Origin: Actinomycetales bacterium
Lineage (GTDB): Bacteria; Actinomycetota; Actinomycetes; Actinomycetales; Kineosporiaceae
NCBI GenBank assembly: GCA_012719445.1
Contig: JAAYAH010000263.1
Coordinates: 1-43,738 of the forward strand
Reading direction: 5' to 3'
Length of the DNA stretch: 43,738 nucleotides
The position numbers were made by a program, and so were the translations under genes. Shown one piece after another: positions 7,428 through 16,592 of the stretch. Every line of letters begins with the position of its first letter. Within the stretch, counting starts at the first letter, position 1. A model generated the notes under the pieces. It was given only the letters and a program-made list of their open reading frames with translations, ran no database searches and was not told the origin of the DNA.

Positions 7428-10400
7428 TCACCGCAGATCCCTCATCCGCTTGAAGTAGGTCGAAGCCGAGAAGTCCTCGGTGAAGGCACCCCGGAACACC
7501 TGCACCTCGTCCACCAGCCCCGCCCACGGACTCGCCGTCGCACCGGCCACCGTCTCCCGGCCGAGCCGCAGCACCCCGCTGAAAGCAGAGGGCGTGGCAC
7601 TCAACTCGGCAGAGTCAGAATCCAGGGCGTCCCAGCTCTCGACGACCTCCTCGAAGGCGAGGTACTCATGCGCCCACAGGTTCACCTGCCGCGAGGAGGC
7701 CGTGTAGGACACGGTGACGTGGAACCAGCCGGCGAGTTGGTCACCGCCCAGACCGGAGCCGCGCAGGGTGACGAACGCCCCGGTCCCGGCATCCCCGCCC
7801 TTGGGGTCCCAGACCTCGGCGACGAAGCGGTAGTTGCGCTCCACCGACTCCGGGTCCTCCGGGTCGGGGGTGTCGAAGGACTCCACCCCCAGGCTCATCC
7901 CGCTGCGGGTCCCGGAGTCCAGACTGACGGCGACCTGGCGGCCCCTGCGCGGCGCCACCTTCAGCCACGCCGCCACCGACCAGTTCCTGGACGCGTCCAC
8001 CACCCCGGTGGCCGTCGTGGCCGCCGCGTCGTTGACCCCGTCGAAGACCAGCACGTGCTCCCCGGCGTCGAGGTCGTCACGTCGCCCTACCCCCCAGGCC
8101 GTCCCGCCGGTCAGCGTCAACGCGTTGGCGGTGACCGTCGTCCACGGATCGCTGTAGTTCTGGGTCGTCGGTCGCATGTCGGCCGCCGTGGTCCCGCTGC
8201 CCTCGTCGAGCTTCCACCGGTCCCGGGGCAGGGCCTGCCCGCCCACCAGGAACAGCCCCGGTGCCTCACCGACGGTCAGCGCCGTGGCCACGCTCTTGTT
8301 CCCGGCCTGATCCACGCTGCGCAACCGCAGTTGGTTCGGACCGAAGTGGGTCAGCGCCAGCGACAGTGCCGGGCCGGTGCCGGTCCAGGTCCCCCCGTTC
8401 AGCGACCACTGGTAGGACGCCACGTCGGAGATCCCGTTGTTACCCAGGGTCAGCGAGATCGTCCGACCCACCTCGTAGACGTTGTCCTCCGCCGCGGTGA
8501 CCGTCGGCGGCTTCGACGGCGGGGTCGCGTCGGTGCGGAAGAAGCACCACCGCATCGCGCTGCTCGCCCCCGCCCACGCGCTCTTGGTGAACGGGTCGTA
8601 CCCGCGGACCCGCCACCGCCAACTGCCCTCCGGCAGGGTCCTGTCCGCACGGACGCTCTCGGTGTTCCAGGAGAAGTCCCCGTAGTCGTTGGGCTTGACG
8701 TCCTTGTCCGCGGTGACCAGCCGGTAGGCGAACCGGTACTCCTGCGCCGTGGCGTTCCACTTGTACAGCTCGAACTCCGCCCCCAGGTTCTGCCCGTCGG
8801 AGCCGTCGGCGTCGCTGACCCGGGCCCGTAGCGTCGGTGGGTCGGCGGCGCTGATCCGCGGCCGGTCGTCCACCGGTTCGCTGCAGTCGGTCTCCGGGTC
8901 GGTCATCGTCAGCTTCGTCGGCGTCTTCACCGGGGTGTTGTAGGTGATGGACAGCTTCGCGGTGTGCCTGAACCGCTTCCAGTCGGTGATGTCGGACTCG
9001 CTGCCCGCCCGCAGGCTCAACGTCGTGTAGGTACGACCCGCACCGGTCGTCGTCCTGACCGCCTTGGTCACGGTGAACGTCACCCAGCCCGGTTCCTTGC
9101 CGTTCCCGCACCCGGTACGCCGGGTCGTGGTCGCGGTGTCGACGACCCCGTAGGACTTCGGCTGGTTGTTCCAGTTCGTCGCGCTGGAGATGTCCCCGGT
9201 ACGGTGCACCGCCGTGGTCCCCGGCGTGCACGAGTAGGAGTGCGTCGCCCACGCGTTCAACGTGGCCTTCTCGACGACCTTCCCGTTCATCGACGAGGTC
9301 CGGAACATGTAGAAGATCCGCTTGGTGTTCACCCCGTCCCAGGTGCTGTATCCCGCCCCCTGACCGTTGGAGTCGTCGAACTTCCCGTACTCCTCGTTCG
9401 GGTAGGTCTTGTTCACATACGTCCACAGACTGCGCTTCGGCGCGAACGCCGGGTCGATGAACAGCGGGTACACGGTGTCCTCACCCCGCAACAACTCCCG
9501 ATCCGGGACCACCGTCAACGCCGAGGACGTCACCTCGACTCCCATCCCCGCCACCACGTCACCCTCGTCCGGACCCACCGCACCCTCGACGACCGACTCC
9601 GCAGAGGTCTCCGCGAGCTCCGCCGACGCATCCCCCGCCACAACCGGCTCCGCCGACCCCGCCTCGCTCACCGCACGGGTGCTCAGCGACAGCGTGCCCG
9701 CGTCCTGGGAGAGAGCGCTCCTCGCCAGGGACGCCCCGAGGAACGAGCCCGACACCACCGACGTCGCCTCACCCGAGACCGCCACCTCATCCGGCGTCCC
9801 CGAGGAGTCCCACATCATCGGCTGAGGGGAGTCCAGAACGACGTTGCCCAGCGTGTCCACCAGCTCCACCCCGCCGGAGGAGCTCTCCCGCAACGACGCG
9901 CCCGAGGTACGGGTGGCGAACCGCAACGCCGACAACGCCGACTGCTGCGCCGCCTCGGCGCTCTTGACCACCAGCACCTCCGAGACCGACTCCGCCCCCA
10001 CCCGCACCACCAGGTCCACCCCGGCGAGCACCTCCGGGTAGGTGGCCGTCGAGCCCGACAGCACCGGCGCCGGCAACGCGAACGGCGCCACCAGAGCGAC
10101 CTCGGCGTCCCCACGCGGCGCCCTGACGGTGAACAGCGGGGCACTCCCCCCACCGGACAACCGCACCCCCAACGCCACCGCCCTCGGCACGACCGACCCG
10201 TCGCCCGCACGCACCAGGGTGGGATCCACCGACACCCAGGCACCGTCGCGGCGCACCCGCTCCGGCACCAGCCCCTGCTCCAGCACCAACCGCCCCGACG
10301 GGTCGGCGAAGGTCTGCGACGTCTCCGTCCGCAACGCCTCCACCTCCACCCGGCGGCCGGTCCTCACCGCCTCGGCGACGGCGGACTCCTCGACGCCCAC

Positions 10401-10550
10401 CGACGCGTCCTCACCGGCAGAGCCGCCGTCGGTCTTCGCGGACAAGGACGCGACGGCAGCAGCCTGGGTCGCCCCCGACACCCCCACCCCCACCAGCAGG
10501 GAGCCCACCAACCCGACCACCACGGACAGCCCAGCACCGCGAACGCGCAC
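7428..10550 (-). CDS. Secreted DNRLRE/LamG-domain protein, partner of the RHS toxin
   Basis: 1040 residues from GTG 10550, chosen because it is preceded by a GGGGGAGA ribosome site and directly opens a signal peptide (VRVRGAGLSVVVGLVGSLLV); an ATG at 10613 would add 21 unlikely residues. After a long beta-rich N-terminal part, a DNRLRE-like domain lies at about 370-540 (SLWTYVNKTYPNEEYG, cysteine pair around SCTPGTTAVH), then an Ig/FN3-like segment near 680-770, and a C-terminal LamG/concanavalin-like domain (WKLDEGSG to GLVDEVQVFRG, about 780-1040). Such proteins often precede RHS genes in actinobacteria. Here only 56 bases separate it from the RHS start. It may display or anchor the toxin at the cell surface; no catalytic motif was seen. 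Confidence 0.8.
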   Translation of the reverse strand: MRVRGAGLSVVVGLVGSLLVGVGVSGATQAAAVASLSAKTDGGSAGEDASVGVEESAVAEAVRTGRRVEVEALRTETSQTFADPSGRLVLEQGLVPERVRRDGAWVSVDPTLVRAGDGSVVPRAVALGVRLSGGGSAPLFTVRAPRGDAEVALVAPFALPAPVLSGSTATYPEVLAGVDLVVRVGAESVSEVLVVKSAEAAQQSALSALRFATRTSGASLRESSSGGVELVDTLGNVVLDSPQPMMWDSSGTPDEVAVSGEATSVVSGSFLGASLARSALSQDAGTLSLSTRAVSEAGSAEPVVAGDASAELAETSAESVVEGAVGPDEGDVVAGMGVEVTSSALTVVPDRELLRGEDTVYPLFIDPAFAPKRSLWTYVNKTYPNEEYGKFDDSNGQGAGYSTWDGVNTKRIFYMFRTSSMNGKVVEKATLNAWATHSYSCTPGTTAVHRTGDISSATNWNNQPKSYGVVDTATTTRRTGCGNGKEPGWVTFTVTKAVRTTTGAGRTYTTLSLRAGSESDITDWKRFRHTAKLSITYNTPVKTPTKLTMTDPETDCSEPVDDRPRISAADPPTLRARVSDADGSDGQNLGAEFELYKWNATAQEYRFAYRLVTADKDVKPNDYGDFSWNTESVRADRTLPEGSWRWRVRGYDPFTKSAWAGASSAMRWCFFRTDATPPSKPPTVTAAEDNVYEVGRTISLTLGNNGISDVASYQWSLNGGTWTGTGPALSLALTHFGPNQLRLRSVDQAGNKSVATALTVGEAPGLFLVGGQALPRDRWKLDEGSGTTAADMRPTTQNYSDPWTTVTANALTLTGGTAWGVGRRDDLDAGEHVLVFDGVNDAAATTATGVVDASRNWSVAAWLKVAPRRGRQVAVSLDSGTRSGMSLGVESFDTPDPEDPESVERNYRFVAEVWDPKGGDAGTGAFVTLRGSGLGGDQLAGWFHVTVSYTASSRQVNLWAHEYLAFEEVVESWDALDSDSAELSATPSAFSGVLRLGRETVAGATASPWAGLVDEVQVFRGAFTEDFSASTYFKRMRDLR

Positions 10551-10916
10551 GAGGTTCTCTCCCCCCTGGGACCACACCGACGCCTGACCGCACCGGTAAC
10601 AGCGCCGAAGCATGCCAGCCGGTCAGGACATGTCGCCGACGGTCGCCGTAATCACCACGGAGCGCGTCATCGCTGGACTCGTAACACTTTCGACGCTCTC
10701 CGTGAGCAACCGCAGGTGACACCCGAAGCCCCGAGACCACCACCAGCTCACCACTGTGACCGAGATCACTCACCTCGCCCGGAACCCCCGACCGGACACC
10801 GAGGACCCCGGGGACTCCCGTCAGGGCGTCCCCCGACCGCTCTCGGGGTCCTCCCAGGGATCGCTCAGGGTGTCACCCGATGTCCGGATGGCGCCCGGCC
10901 GGACAGGATCGTCGGT
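10551..10916. other. Divergent intergenic region between the toxin locus and the PspC gene
   Basis: 366 bases separating divergently read genes. No open frame with a believable start was found on either strand. The part nearest the PspC gene carries a nested inverted repeat (10801-10853, listed separately). No hexamer pair good enough to call a promoter was seen for either direction. Confidence 0.6.
10801..10853. repeat. Nested inverted repeat upstream of the PspC gene
   Basis: GAGGACCCCG (10801-10810) pairs perfectly with CGGGGTCCTC (10844-10853). Inside it GGGAC (10811-10815) pairs with GTCCC (10828-10832), extended by a CCC/GGG helix after one mismatch around the loop GTCA. The second arm is about 63 bases before the PspC start, so the structure could sit in the mRNA leader or act as a protein-binding cruciform. 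No T-run follows, so a normal terminator is less likely. Confidence 0.45.
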
Positions 10917-12536
10917 ATGGACGACAACCCCGCACACCCCTCGGAGCCACCGGGGACCGAGGACGGACCTCAACAGCATCCCGACACCGCGCCCGGTGCC
11001 GCCCCCACCGACACCACCCCCACCGACACCACCCCGCCCGGCACCGGCCCGACCGATGCCGCTCCCGCCCCTCCGCCCGAAGTCCAGCCCCCCGGCGGAA
11101 CGCCGTCCGGCGGGCAGCGTTCCGGCGAGCGGGAGTTCTTCGACCGGATCCGCGCCTTCGGCATCTATCGCCCGGCCGAGGGCCGCTGGGTCGCCGGCGT
11201 CGGTGCCGGCTTCGCCCGCCGCTACGGGATCGACCCGCTCCTCGCTCGCGCGATCATCGTCGCGCTGGTGCTCGTCACCGGCATCGGGCTGATGCTCTAC
11301 GGCCTCGCCTGGGCGTTCCTCCCCCAGGACGACGGACGCATCCACGCCCAGCAGCTCCTCCGCGGCGACATCACCGCGGGGACCGTCGGCGCCGGGCTGT
11401 GCGTCCTGGTGGACGTCGGCCCCGGCTTCGCCTTCCGGCACGTCTTCTCCGACGGCGGATGGGCCTGGGGCGGCAGCGGTCTGCTGCTGGTGCTCGGCCT
11501 CGTCGCGCTGATCTGGTGGATCGCCTCCGGTCGTCACCGTCACCCCGGCGGGTACCCGGTCGCCGGGACGCCGGGCACCTGGCAGGGCGCGCCGGGCACC
11601 TGGTACTCCGGCCCGGGAACCCCGGCCGGCTCCTCGTCCTCCGAGAGCTACGGATCCCCGCACATGCACAGCACCGCCACGATCCCCGGTTCGACCACCA
11701 GCCCGTCGGGGCACTCCTCCGCCGTCGGCGGCACCGGACCCGGATCCACGGCGTTCGGTCCGTCCCACGGTCCGACGTCCTTCGGTCCGACGTCCCCCGG
11801 CACCGGGAGCGGTCGCCCGGGCACTCCGGCTGCCGTCCGCCCGCTGTTCCCGCCGCCGCGGGACCTGACGGCCCCCTCCCACGCGCTGACCTACGCGACG
11901 CTGGGGCTCGCCCTCCTCGGCGGCGGCCTGGTGGCCATGCTCAACCGCTCGTTCGTCGACGTCCCCGGCGACGCCGCGGTCTTCTCCCTCGCCGTCAGCC
12001 TCGGGATCGTGGCACTGGGCATCGTGACCGCGGGGCTGTTCGGCCGTCGGGCCGGTGGCCTGGCACCGATCGGGGTTCTGCTCGCCCTGGTGCTGCTGGT
12101 GGTCAGCGTGGTCCCCGCCAACGGTCAGCTCCGGCTCATCGACGAGCGGACCTGGAAGGTCACCTCCCGGAACGACCCCGACACCAACCGCTCGATCGGG
12201 ATCGGCGGAGCGCTCGTGGACCTGAGCGATCCCCGGCTCCTGGCCCAGGCGACCCCGACCGACCCCGTGCACATCTCGGCGAACATCGGGATCGGGCAGC
12301 TCAGGGTGCTCGTCCCCAGCGGAGCGGCCGTCGAGGTCGAGGCCGAGGTCGGAGCCGGTGACGTCTCCACCGGGAACGGCCCGACCCCCGTTGCCGGCAC
12401 CGTCAGCGACAACGCCGACCCGTCCCACCGCTCGACCCTCCGCTACGGGAGTTCCCCGCCGGAGATCATCGTGCGGGCCAAGGTCGGGCTCGGCCAGGTC
12501 GAGATCGTCGACGAGACGTGGGACGTGATGGACTGA
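10917..12536 (+). CDS. PspC-domain membrane protein with LiaF-like C-terminal domain
   Basis: 539 residues from ATG 10917, preceded by AGGA eight bases upstream; the frame is open much further to the left, but only antisense to the RHS-partner gene. Residues 1-75 are Pro/Thr/Gly-rich. The PspC domain follows (FFDRIRAFGIYRPAEGRWVAGV through LARAIIVALVLVTGIGLMLY, about 77-140) with its transmembrane helix and FLPQDD end. A second hydrophobic pair, a Gly/Ser/Thr-rich linker, and three more membrane helices come next. The last 120 residues form a repetitive beta domain (HISANIGIGQLRVLVP, VRAKVGLGQVEIVDE) like LiaF/'cell-wall-active antibiotics response' proteins. The likely role is envelope-stress sensing at the membrane. 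The next gene overlaps by ATGA. Confidence 0.85.
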   Translation: MDDNPAHPSEPPGTEDGPQQHPDTAPGAAPTDTTPTDTTPPGTGPTDAAPAPPPEVQPPGGTPSGGQRSGEREFFDRIRAFGIYRPAEGRWVAGVGAGFARRYGIDPLLARAIIVALVLVTGIGLMLYGLAWAFLPQDDGRIHAQQLLRGDITAGTVGAGLCVLVDVGPGFAFRHVFSDGGWAWGGSGLLLVLGLVALIWWIASGRHRHPGGYPVAGTPGTWQGAPGTWYSGPGTPAGSSSSESYGSPHMHSTATIPGSTTSPSGHSSAVGGTGPGSTAFGPSHGPTSFGPTSPGTGSGRPGTPAAVRPLFPPPRDLTAPSHALTYATLGLALLGGGLVAMLNRSFVDVPGDAAVFSLAVSLGIVALGIVTAGLFGRRAGGLAPIGVLLALVLLVVSVVPANGQLRLIDERTWKVTSRNDPDTNRSIGIGGALVDLSDPRLLAQATPTDPVHISANIGIGQLRVLVPSGAAVEVEAEVGAGDVSTGNGPTPVAGTVSDNADPSHRSTLRYGSSPPEIIVRAKVGLGQVEIVDETWDVMD

Positions 12537-12967
12537 TGAGCGACGACACGCGACACCTGCCGAACGACGAGACGCCCGGACGGCGCTCCCCCGGCCCTGC
12601 CGACTCCCCCGCCTCCCGCCCTGCCGACTCCCCCGCCTCCGGCTTCACCGGCTCCTCCGGCTCCGGTTCCCCGGCCTCCGCGACGGGTGCTGCCGCAGCG
12701 GCGTACAGCCCTCCGGTCTCGACCGCCGGTCCCGATCCCCGCGAGGATCCGACTCCCGGTCCGCTCGGCCGTGACGGAAGGACGGTCCGGATGCGCACGG
12801 TGATCCTCGGGCTGCTGCTCGCCCTGGTCGCGGCGACGGTGGTCGTCGGCGACGCCACCGAGGTCGAGGTGGACGCCGGTGCCGTCGCCATCTCCGCGGT
12901 GCTCGGCGCCGGAGTCCTCCTGCTCGCCGGGGCCGCCTCGTCCCTGGCGAGGGAGCGTCGCCGCTGA
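12536..12967 (+). CDS. Small membrane protein coupled to the PspC gene
   Basis: 143 residues. The ATG at 12536 overlaps the PspC stop codon (ATGA), indicating translational coupling. The first 85 residues are a disordered Pro/Ser/Ala-rich cytoplasmic stretch with an imperfect DSPAS repeat. Two membrane helices follow: MRTVILGLLLALVAATVVVG and AVAISAVLGAGVLLLAGAAS, ending in a basic RERRR tail that suggests a cytoplasmic C-terminus. I do not recognise a named family; because of the coupling it is probably a partner in the same envelope-stress function. Confidence 0.75.
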   Translation: MSDDTRHLPNDETPGRRSPGPADSPASRPADSPASGFTGSSGSGSPASATGAAAAAYSPPVSTAGPDPREDPTPGPLGRDGRTVRMRTVILGLLLALVAATVVVGDATEVEVDAGAVAISAVLGAGVLLLAGAASSLARERRR

Positions 12968-12992
12968 CGCCGCCGCCTCCGGGAAGTCCATA

Positions 12993-13025
12993 GGCCGGGC
13001 CGTCCGCACCAGGGACGGCCCGGCC
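12993..13025. terminator. Bidirectional terminator between convergent genes
   Basis: A perfect 13-bp stem, GGCCGGGCCGTCC (12993-13005) with GGACGGCCCGGCC (13013-13025), and a 7-base loop. It lies 25 bases after the small membrane-protein gene and 26 bases after the stop of the convergent methyltransferase gene, so it can serve both. No T-run, as usual in high-GC actinobacteria. Confidence 0.7.
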
Positions 13026-13051
13026 CGACCCGTCTCCGGCCGGGAGGCCGG

Positions 13052-15487
13052 TCAACCCGCCGCGGCGAGCCGGTCGAACGCGTCCAGGACCCGTTCGGCG
13101 GTGACGAACCGCCCGCTCGCCTTCACCTCGCGCCCGCGCAGCGCGGTGAAGCTCGCCAGGGCGTGGGAGAGATCGTCCCGGTCCCAGCCGAGCAGGACGG
13201 CGTGCGCCGCGTCCAGGTCGGCGAGCGCGGACGCCCTCCGGTCCACCTCCCGGTGACCGTCGTCCTCACCGCCCATCGCCACCACCGCAGCGGGACCGCG
13301 CCGGATGCCGCCGTCGCCCGGCTCGGCTCCGACGCCGAGGGAGACCAGTTCGCCGGCCAGTCCCTCCAGCCCCGGTCGCCAGGCGACGGCCGCGGCGAGC
13401 CGCTCCAGCAGCCAGGCACCCGCAGTCGTCGCGGCGTCCCACGGCGCCGCCCGGTCGTAGTCCTCCGGGCACGGCAGCGGCACCTGCTCCAGCTTGAAGA
13501 AGTTGAGGTTCGCCCCGGCGTGCTTCTGCCGGGTCAGGTAGTCGACGGGCAGGCTGGCCAGGGCCGCCAGCAGCAGGGGCAGCCGTGGGGCCGAGAGCAG
13601 CGGCAGCGAGTTGCCCACCCCGACGACCGGCAGCGCGCAGGGCAGCAGGGTCCGCACCGCGGCCGCCGTGGTGACGTTCCGGTAGCCGGCCAGCCATCCC
13701 CGCGCGCACAGGTCGCCGAACCGGTCCATGACCAGGCTCTCCGGGACCCAGTACCGCGGGTCGGCGCGGACGCCGCCCCGGTGGTCGAGCAGCCCGGCGT
13801 GCTTCGCCTCCCACAACGGGAGCAGGCCCTCACCCGGAGCGGACGAGAACCAGCGCGCGTCCCGGGTCATGTGCAGGGGGGTCACCAGGCGAAGCTGCCA
13901 CGGGTCGTCGACGACGGCTCCTCCCGGATCGCGCCGGCGCAGCACCGGCCACCGGTGGTGAGCCGCGACGAGCAGCCGGACGTCCCTCGGCCCGCAGCAC
14001 AGCGGTGGGGTGCCGGTGTTGGGGTTGACCAGGGCGGGGATCCCGGCGTCCAGCCGCCAGACCCGGTCCGGCGGAACGGCGGCGGGATCCCGGATCCCGA
14101 CGGCGACCTCCGCCCCGGACCGGTTCGCCGTCCCGTTCCCGTCGGGCGGCGGGCCGCCCCTGAGGTCGACGAGCGCCACGCTGACCCGCTGGCTGACCCC
14201 GTCGAAGATCGGCCCCGCCGGGTCGAGGACGTGCAGCCGGTCCAGCCGGTCGGTCTCCATCAGCGCCCGCAGCAGCGGCGCGGCCGACCGGTCGGAGGCG
14301 ATCCCGGCGGGTACGACGATGCACGCCCGGCCCGCCGGGGACAGCAGCCGCCAGCAGGTCTCCATGAACGGCAGGTAGGCGTTGAGCTCGCCGCGGCCGG
14401 TGAGCGGGTGCCGCCCTCCGTCCCGGACGGCCCGGGCGGCAGCTGCCCGCGTCACGCGGAGCCTCTCGGGGGGAGCCCCCGCCCAGTCCTTGGCGGTGAC
14501 CTTGAGTCGCTCCCATGGCGGGTTGGCCACCACCACGTCGAAGCCGCCCCGCCAGCCGGTGACCGGTTCGGGTGGCGCACTCCCGACGGCGAGGACCTCA
14601 GGGAACGCCGCGTGCCACACCACCGGCCCGCCCCGGCCGGGATCCTGGCCGGGATCCTGGCCGGGGTTCGGGCCGGAGTCCTGGCCTGGTTCCGGGCCGG
14701 GTTCCTGGCCGGGACCGGCCGTCGGGACCGGGCCGAGCAGGGCGTCCCCCGGCACGATCCGGTGGGCGAGGTCCTCCGGCCGGCACGGGTGCCCCGCGTC
14801 GGTGAGGTCGCCGGCGAGCGCGGCCCGGCACACCGCGACCGCGACCGGGTCGAGGTCCACCCCGTACAGGCGGTCCGCGATGCCCGCCGCAGGAACCCCG
14901 AGCGCGAGCAGCCGGGCCAGGACGGCGCGGAGCAGGGACCCCGCCCCGCAGGCGGGGTCGACGACCCGGGGCACCGTGGTCCCGGCCGTCACTCCCCGCA
15001 GTGCCCGCTCGGCCATCACCGCGGCCAGTTCGGGCGGGGTGGAGAACGCGCCCCTCGCCCTGCGCTCGCCGGAGCCGACCGGGACCAGGGTGACCCCCGG
15101 GGTCCCGACGCCGGTGGCAGCACCGACAGCCGTGGCGACGGCCCCGGTGGAGGTGGTCGTCGCGGCGGGGACGGTGGACGTGGCCGTCCTGGCGGGGACG
15201 ACGGTGCCGGGGGCTGCGCCGTCGGCGGCCGGCACGAACAGCACCAGCCGGTCGTAGGCCGCGGCGAGGGCGCGCACCCCGTCCCGGTCCCCGGTCAGCG
15301 CGGCCGTCCGCACCGCCTCGGTCACCGCGACGTCCCGCCAGCGGTGCGCGGCGTGGACGTCCGCGGGGACCCCGTCCCGGACCCGTCCGGCAGCCTCCCC
15401 GACGAGCGCGAGGGCGATCGCGAGGGTGGTCGCGGCCGGCTCATGGTCCCGCCCGGCGGGCTGTCGTGGCCCGTTCCTGCCGGTCAT
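13052..15487 (-). CDS. Orphan adenine-type DNA methyltransferase (Eco57I/N6-MTase-like)
   Basis: 811 residues. SAM-binding motif I is VVDPACGAGSLLRAVLARL, followed by the acidic YGVDLDPVAVAVCRAAL strand, and the catalytic motif IV is VVANPPWERLKV (NPPW), the N6-adenine type. A 'GAFSTPPELA' entry motif precedes motif I as in Eco57I-like and type IIG enzymes. The C-terminal 350 residues look like a target-recognition region, including LPLLLAALASLPVDYLTRQK near residue 660. I see no PD-(D/E)XK or other nuclease signature and no restriction gene beside it, so it is probably a solitary methylase or half of a divided system. Two low-complexity inserts (Thr/Ala-rich near 115-145 and Gly/Pro/Gln-rich near 260-285) are unusual. 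The Nudix gene ends 13 bases upstream on the same strand. Confidence 0.8.
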   Translation of the reverse strand: MTGRNGPRQPAGRDHEPAATTLAIALALVGEAAGRVRDGVPADVHAAHRWRDVAVTEAVRTAALTGDRDGVRALAAAYDRLVLFVPAADGAAPGTVVPARTATSTVPAATTTSTGAVATAVGAATGVGTPGVTLVPVGSGERRARGAFSTPPELAAVMAERALRGVTAGTTVPRVVDPACGAGSLLRAVLARLLALGVPAAGIADRLYGVDLDPVAVAVCRAALAGDLTDAGHPCRPEDLAHRIVPGDALLGPVPTAGPGQEPGPEPGQDSGPNPGQDPGQDPGRGGPVVWHAAFPEVLAVGSAPPEPVTGWRGGFDVVVANPPWERLKVTAKDWAGAPPERLRVTRAAAARAVRDGGRHPLTGRGELNAYLPFMETCWRLLSPAGRACIVVPAGIASDRSAAPLLRALMETDRLDRLHVLDPAGPIFDGVSQRVSVALVDLRGGPPPDGNGTANRSGAEVAVGIRDPAAVPPDRVWRLDAGIPALVNPNTGTPPLCCGPRDVRLLVAAHHRWPVLRRRDPGGAVVDDPWQLRLVTPLHMTRDARWFSSAPGEGLLPLWEAKHAGLLDHRGGVRADPRYWVPESLVMDRFGDLCARGWLAGYRNVTTAAAVRTLLPCALPVVGVGNSLPLLSAPRLPLLLAALASLPVDYLTRQKHAGANLNFFKLEQVPLPCPEDYDRAAPWDAATTAGAWLLERLAAAVAWRPGLEGLAGELVSLGVGAEPGDGGIRRGPAAVVAMGGEDDGHREVDRRASALADLDAAHAVLLGWDRDDLSHALASFTALRGREVKASGRFVTAERVLDAFDRLAAAG
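14639..14710. repeat. 12-bp tandem repeat inside the methyltransferase gene
   Basis: Six 12-base units of the form GGGATCCTGGCC with small changes; the first two are identical. They encode the GQDPGQDPG-type linker between SAM-binding motif I and the NPPW motif. Because the unit is a multiple of three, copy-number change would alter linker length without a frameshift. Confidence 0.75.
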
Positions 15488-15500
15488 CCGCCCGGAGGCC

Positions 15501-16592
15501 TCACGCCTGTGCCGGAAGGTGTCTCAACGCCTTCGCCGCCAACGCGGTGAGCGGCAGGCCGCTGAGCCGGTCGAGGCGGACCCACTCCACGGCGTCCGTC
15601 GTCCCGCCGATCTCCACGACCCGCGGGACGGAACCGGCGGGCACCTCACCCCGGTAGAGCACCCGGATCCCGTGGAAGTCCTCCAGCACCCCGTCGGGCG
15701 CGTGCCCGGTGAAGTGCCTGCTGTCGACGTCGATCAGCTCACCGACGGTCAGCGGCAGCCCGGCCTCCTCGTGCACCTCGCGGATCGCGGCGTCCACCGG
15801 CTGCTCGCCGAACCGGATCCCGCCGCCGGGGAGGGTCCACACGCCCTCGGCGTGCGCCAACCGGGTCAGCAGCACCCGGCCCTGGTCGGTGACCAGGGCG
15901 TAGGCGGCCGAGCGCTGCACCCGGGGAGCGGCGACGGGTGCTGGTTCCCCCGCGGCGGCCGCGGCCTCGGGCGGCTCGGCGTGGGTCCCGTCGACGAGAC
16001 CGGTGTCCCCGGCCGCGGCGACGTCCTCACCGCTCGTCTCCGCCCTGGCGACCGGGCGGGCGGGCGGGACCGCCACCGGCTCGGTCTCCGGCAGGCCGAG
16101 CGCCCTGGACACGAAGGGCATCAGCGGCAGCCGGGCGCACTCGGCCTCCGGGACCAGTGCCGCCGCGTCGCTGGTGCCGTCGGTCTCCGGTCGCAGCGCC
16201 GAGGCCAGCACGTCGGCGGCGACCCCCACCGCCTCGTCGAGCCACCGCGAGCCGGGGTGGGGGCGCAGGTCGTACAGCAGCCGGACGGTGTGCAGCCGGA
16301 CGCCGCGGTGCGGGATGTCCAGGACGTCGGCCTCCACGCCGCGCAGCCCGGCGACCTCCAGCCCTATCCCGGTCTCCTCCGCAACCTCGCGGACGACGGT
16401 CTCCTGCGGGTCCTCCCCGTGCCGCACCCCTCCGCCGGGCAGGAACCAGTGCCCGGCGAAGTCGGACCGTCGGGAGGCACGGACGAGCAGCACCGCGCCG
16501 TCCGCGGAGCGCAGCAACCCGTAGGCGCCGACCCGCTGCACCCGGCGGACACCGCGCGAACGGTCCTGGGACGTGATGGGGGGAACGGGCAC
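15501..16592 (-). CDS. Tandem Nudix-domain protein
   Basis: 363 residues, GTG start at 16592. It has two complete Nudix domains. The first box is GGVRHGEDPQETVVREVAEE then TGI (about 48-70) and the second is GGIRFGEQPVDAAIREVHEE then AGL (about 262-284), both fitting Gx5Ex7REUXEExGU with all metal-binding glutamates. An Ala/Pro/Glu-rich linker of about 60 residues separates them. Nudix enzymes cleave nucleoside diphosphates linked to another group; the substrate cannot be read from the sequence. The gene is divergent from the single-domain Nudix gene at 16804 and 13 bases from the methyltransferase gene, with which it likely forms an operon. Two active domains in one protein is uncommon. Confidence 0.85.
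   Translation of the reverse strand: MPVPPITSQDRSRGVRRVQRVGAYGLLRSADGAVLLVRASRRSDFAGHWFLPGGGVRHGEDPQETVVREVAEETGIGLEVAGLRGVEADVLDIPHRGVRLHTVRLLYDLRPHPGSRWLDEAVGVAADVLASALRPETDGTSDAAALVPEAECARLPLMPFVSRALGLPETEPVAVPPARPVARAETSGEDVAAAGDTGLVDGTHAEPPEAAAAAGEPAPVAAPRVQRSAAYALVTDQGRVLLTRLAHAEGVWTLPGGGIRFGEQPVDAAIREVHEEAGLPLTVGELIDVDSRHFTGHAPDGVLEDFHGIRVLYRGEVPAGSVPRVVEIGGTTDAVEWVRLDRLSGLPLTALAAKALRHLPAQA

Noticed and set aside
8964-10916. Upstream extension of the PspC reading frame
   Set aside because: Only antisense to the LamG protein gene; Arg/Pro/His-rich, and the ATG at 10917 has a ribosome site and starts the protein sensibly.
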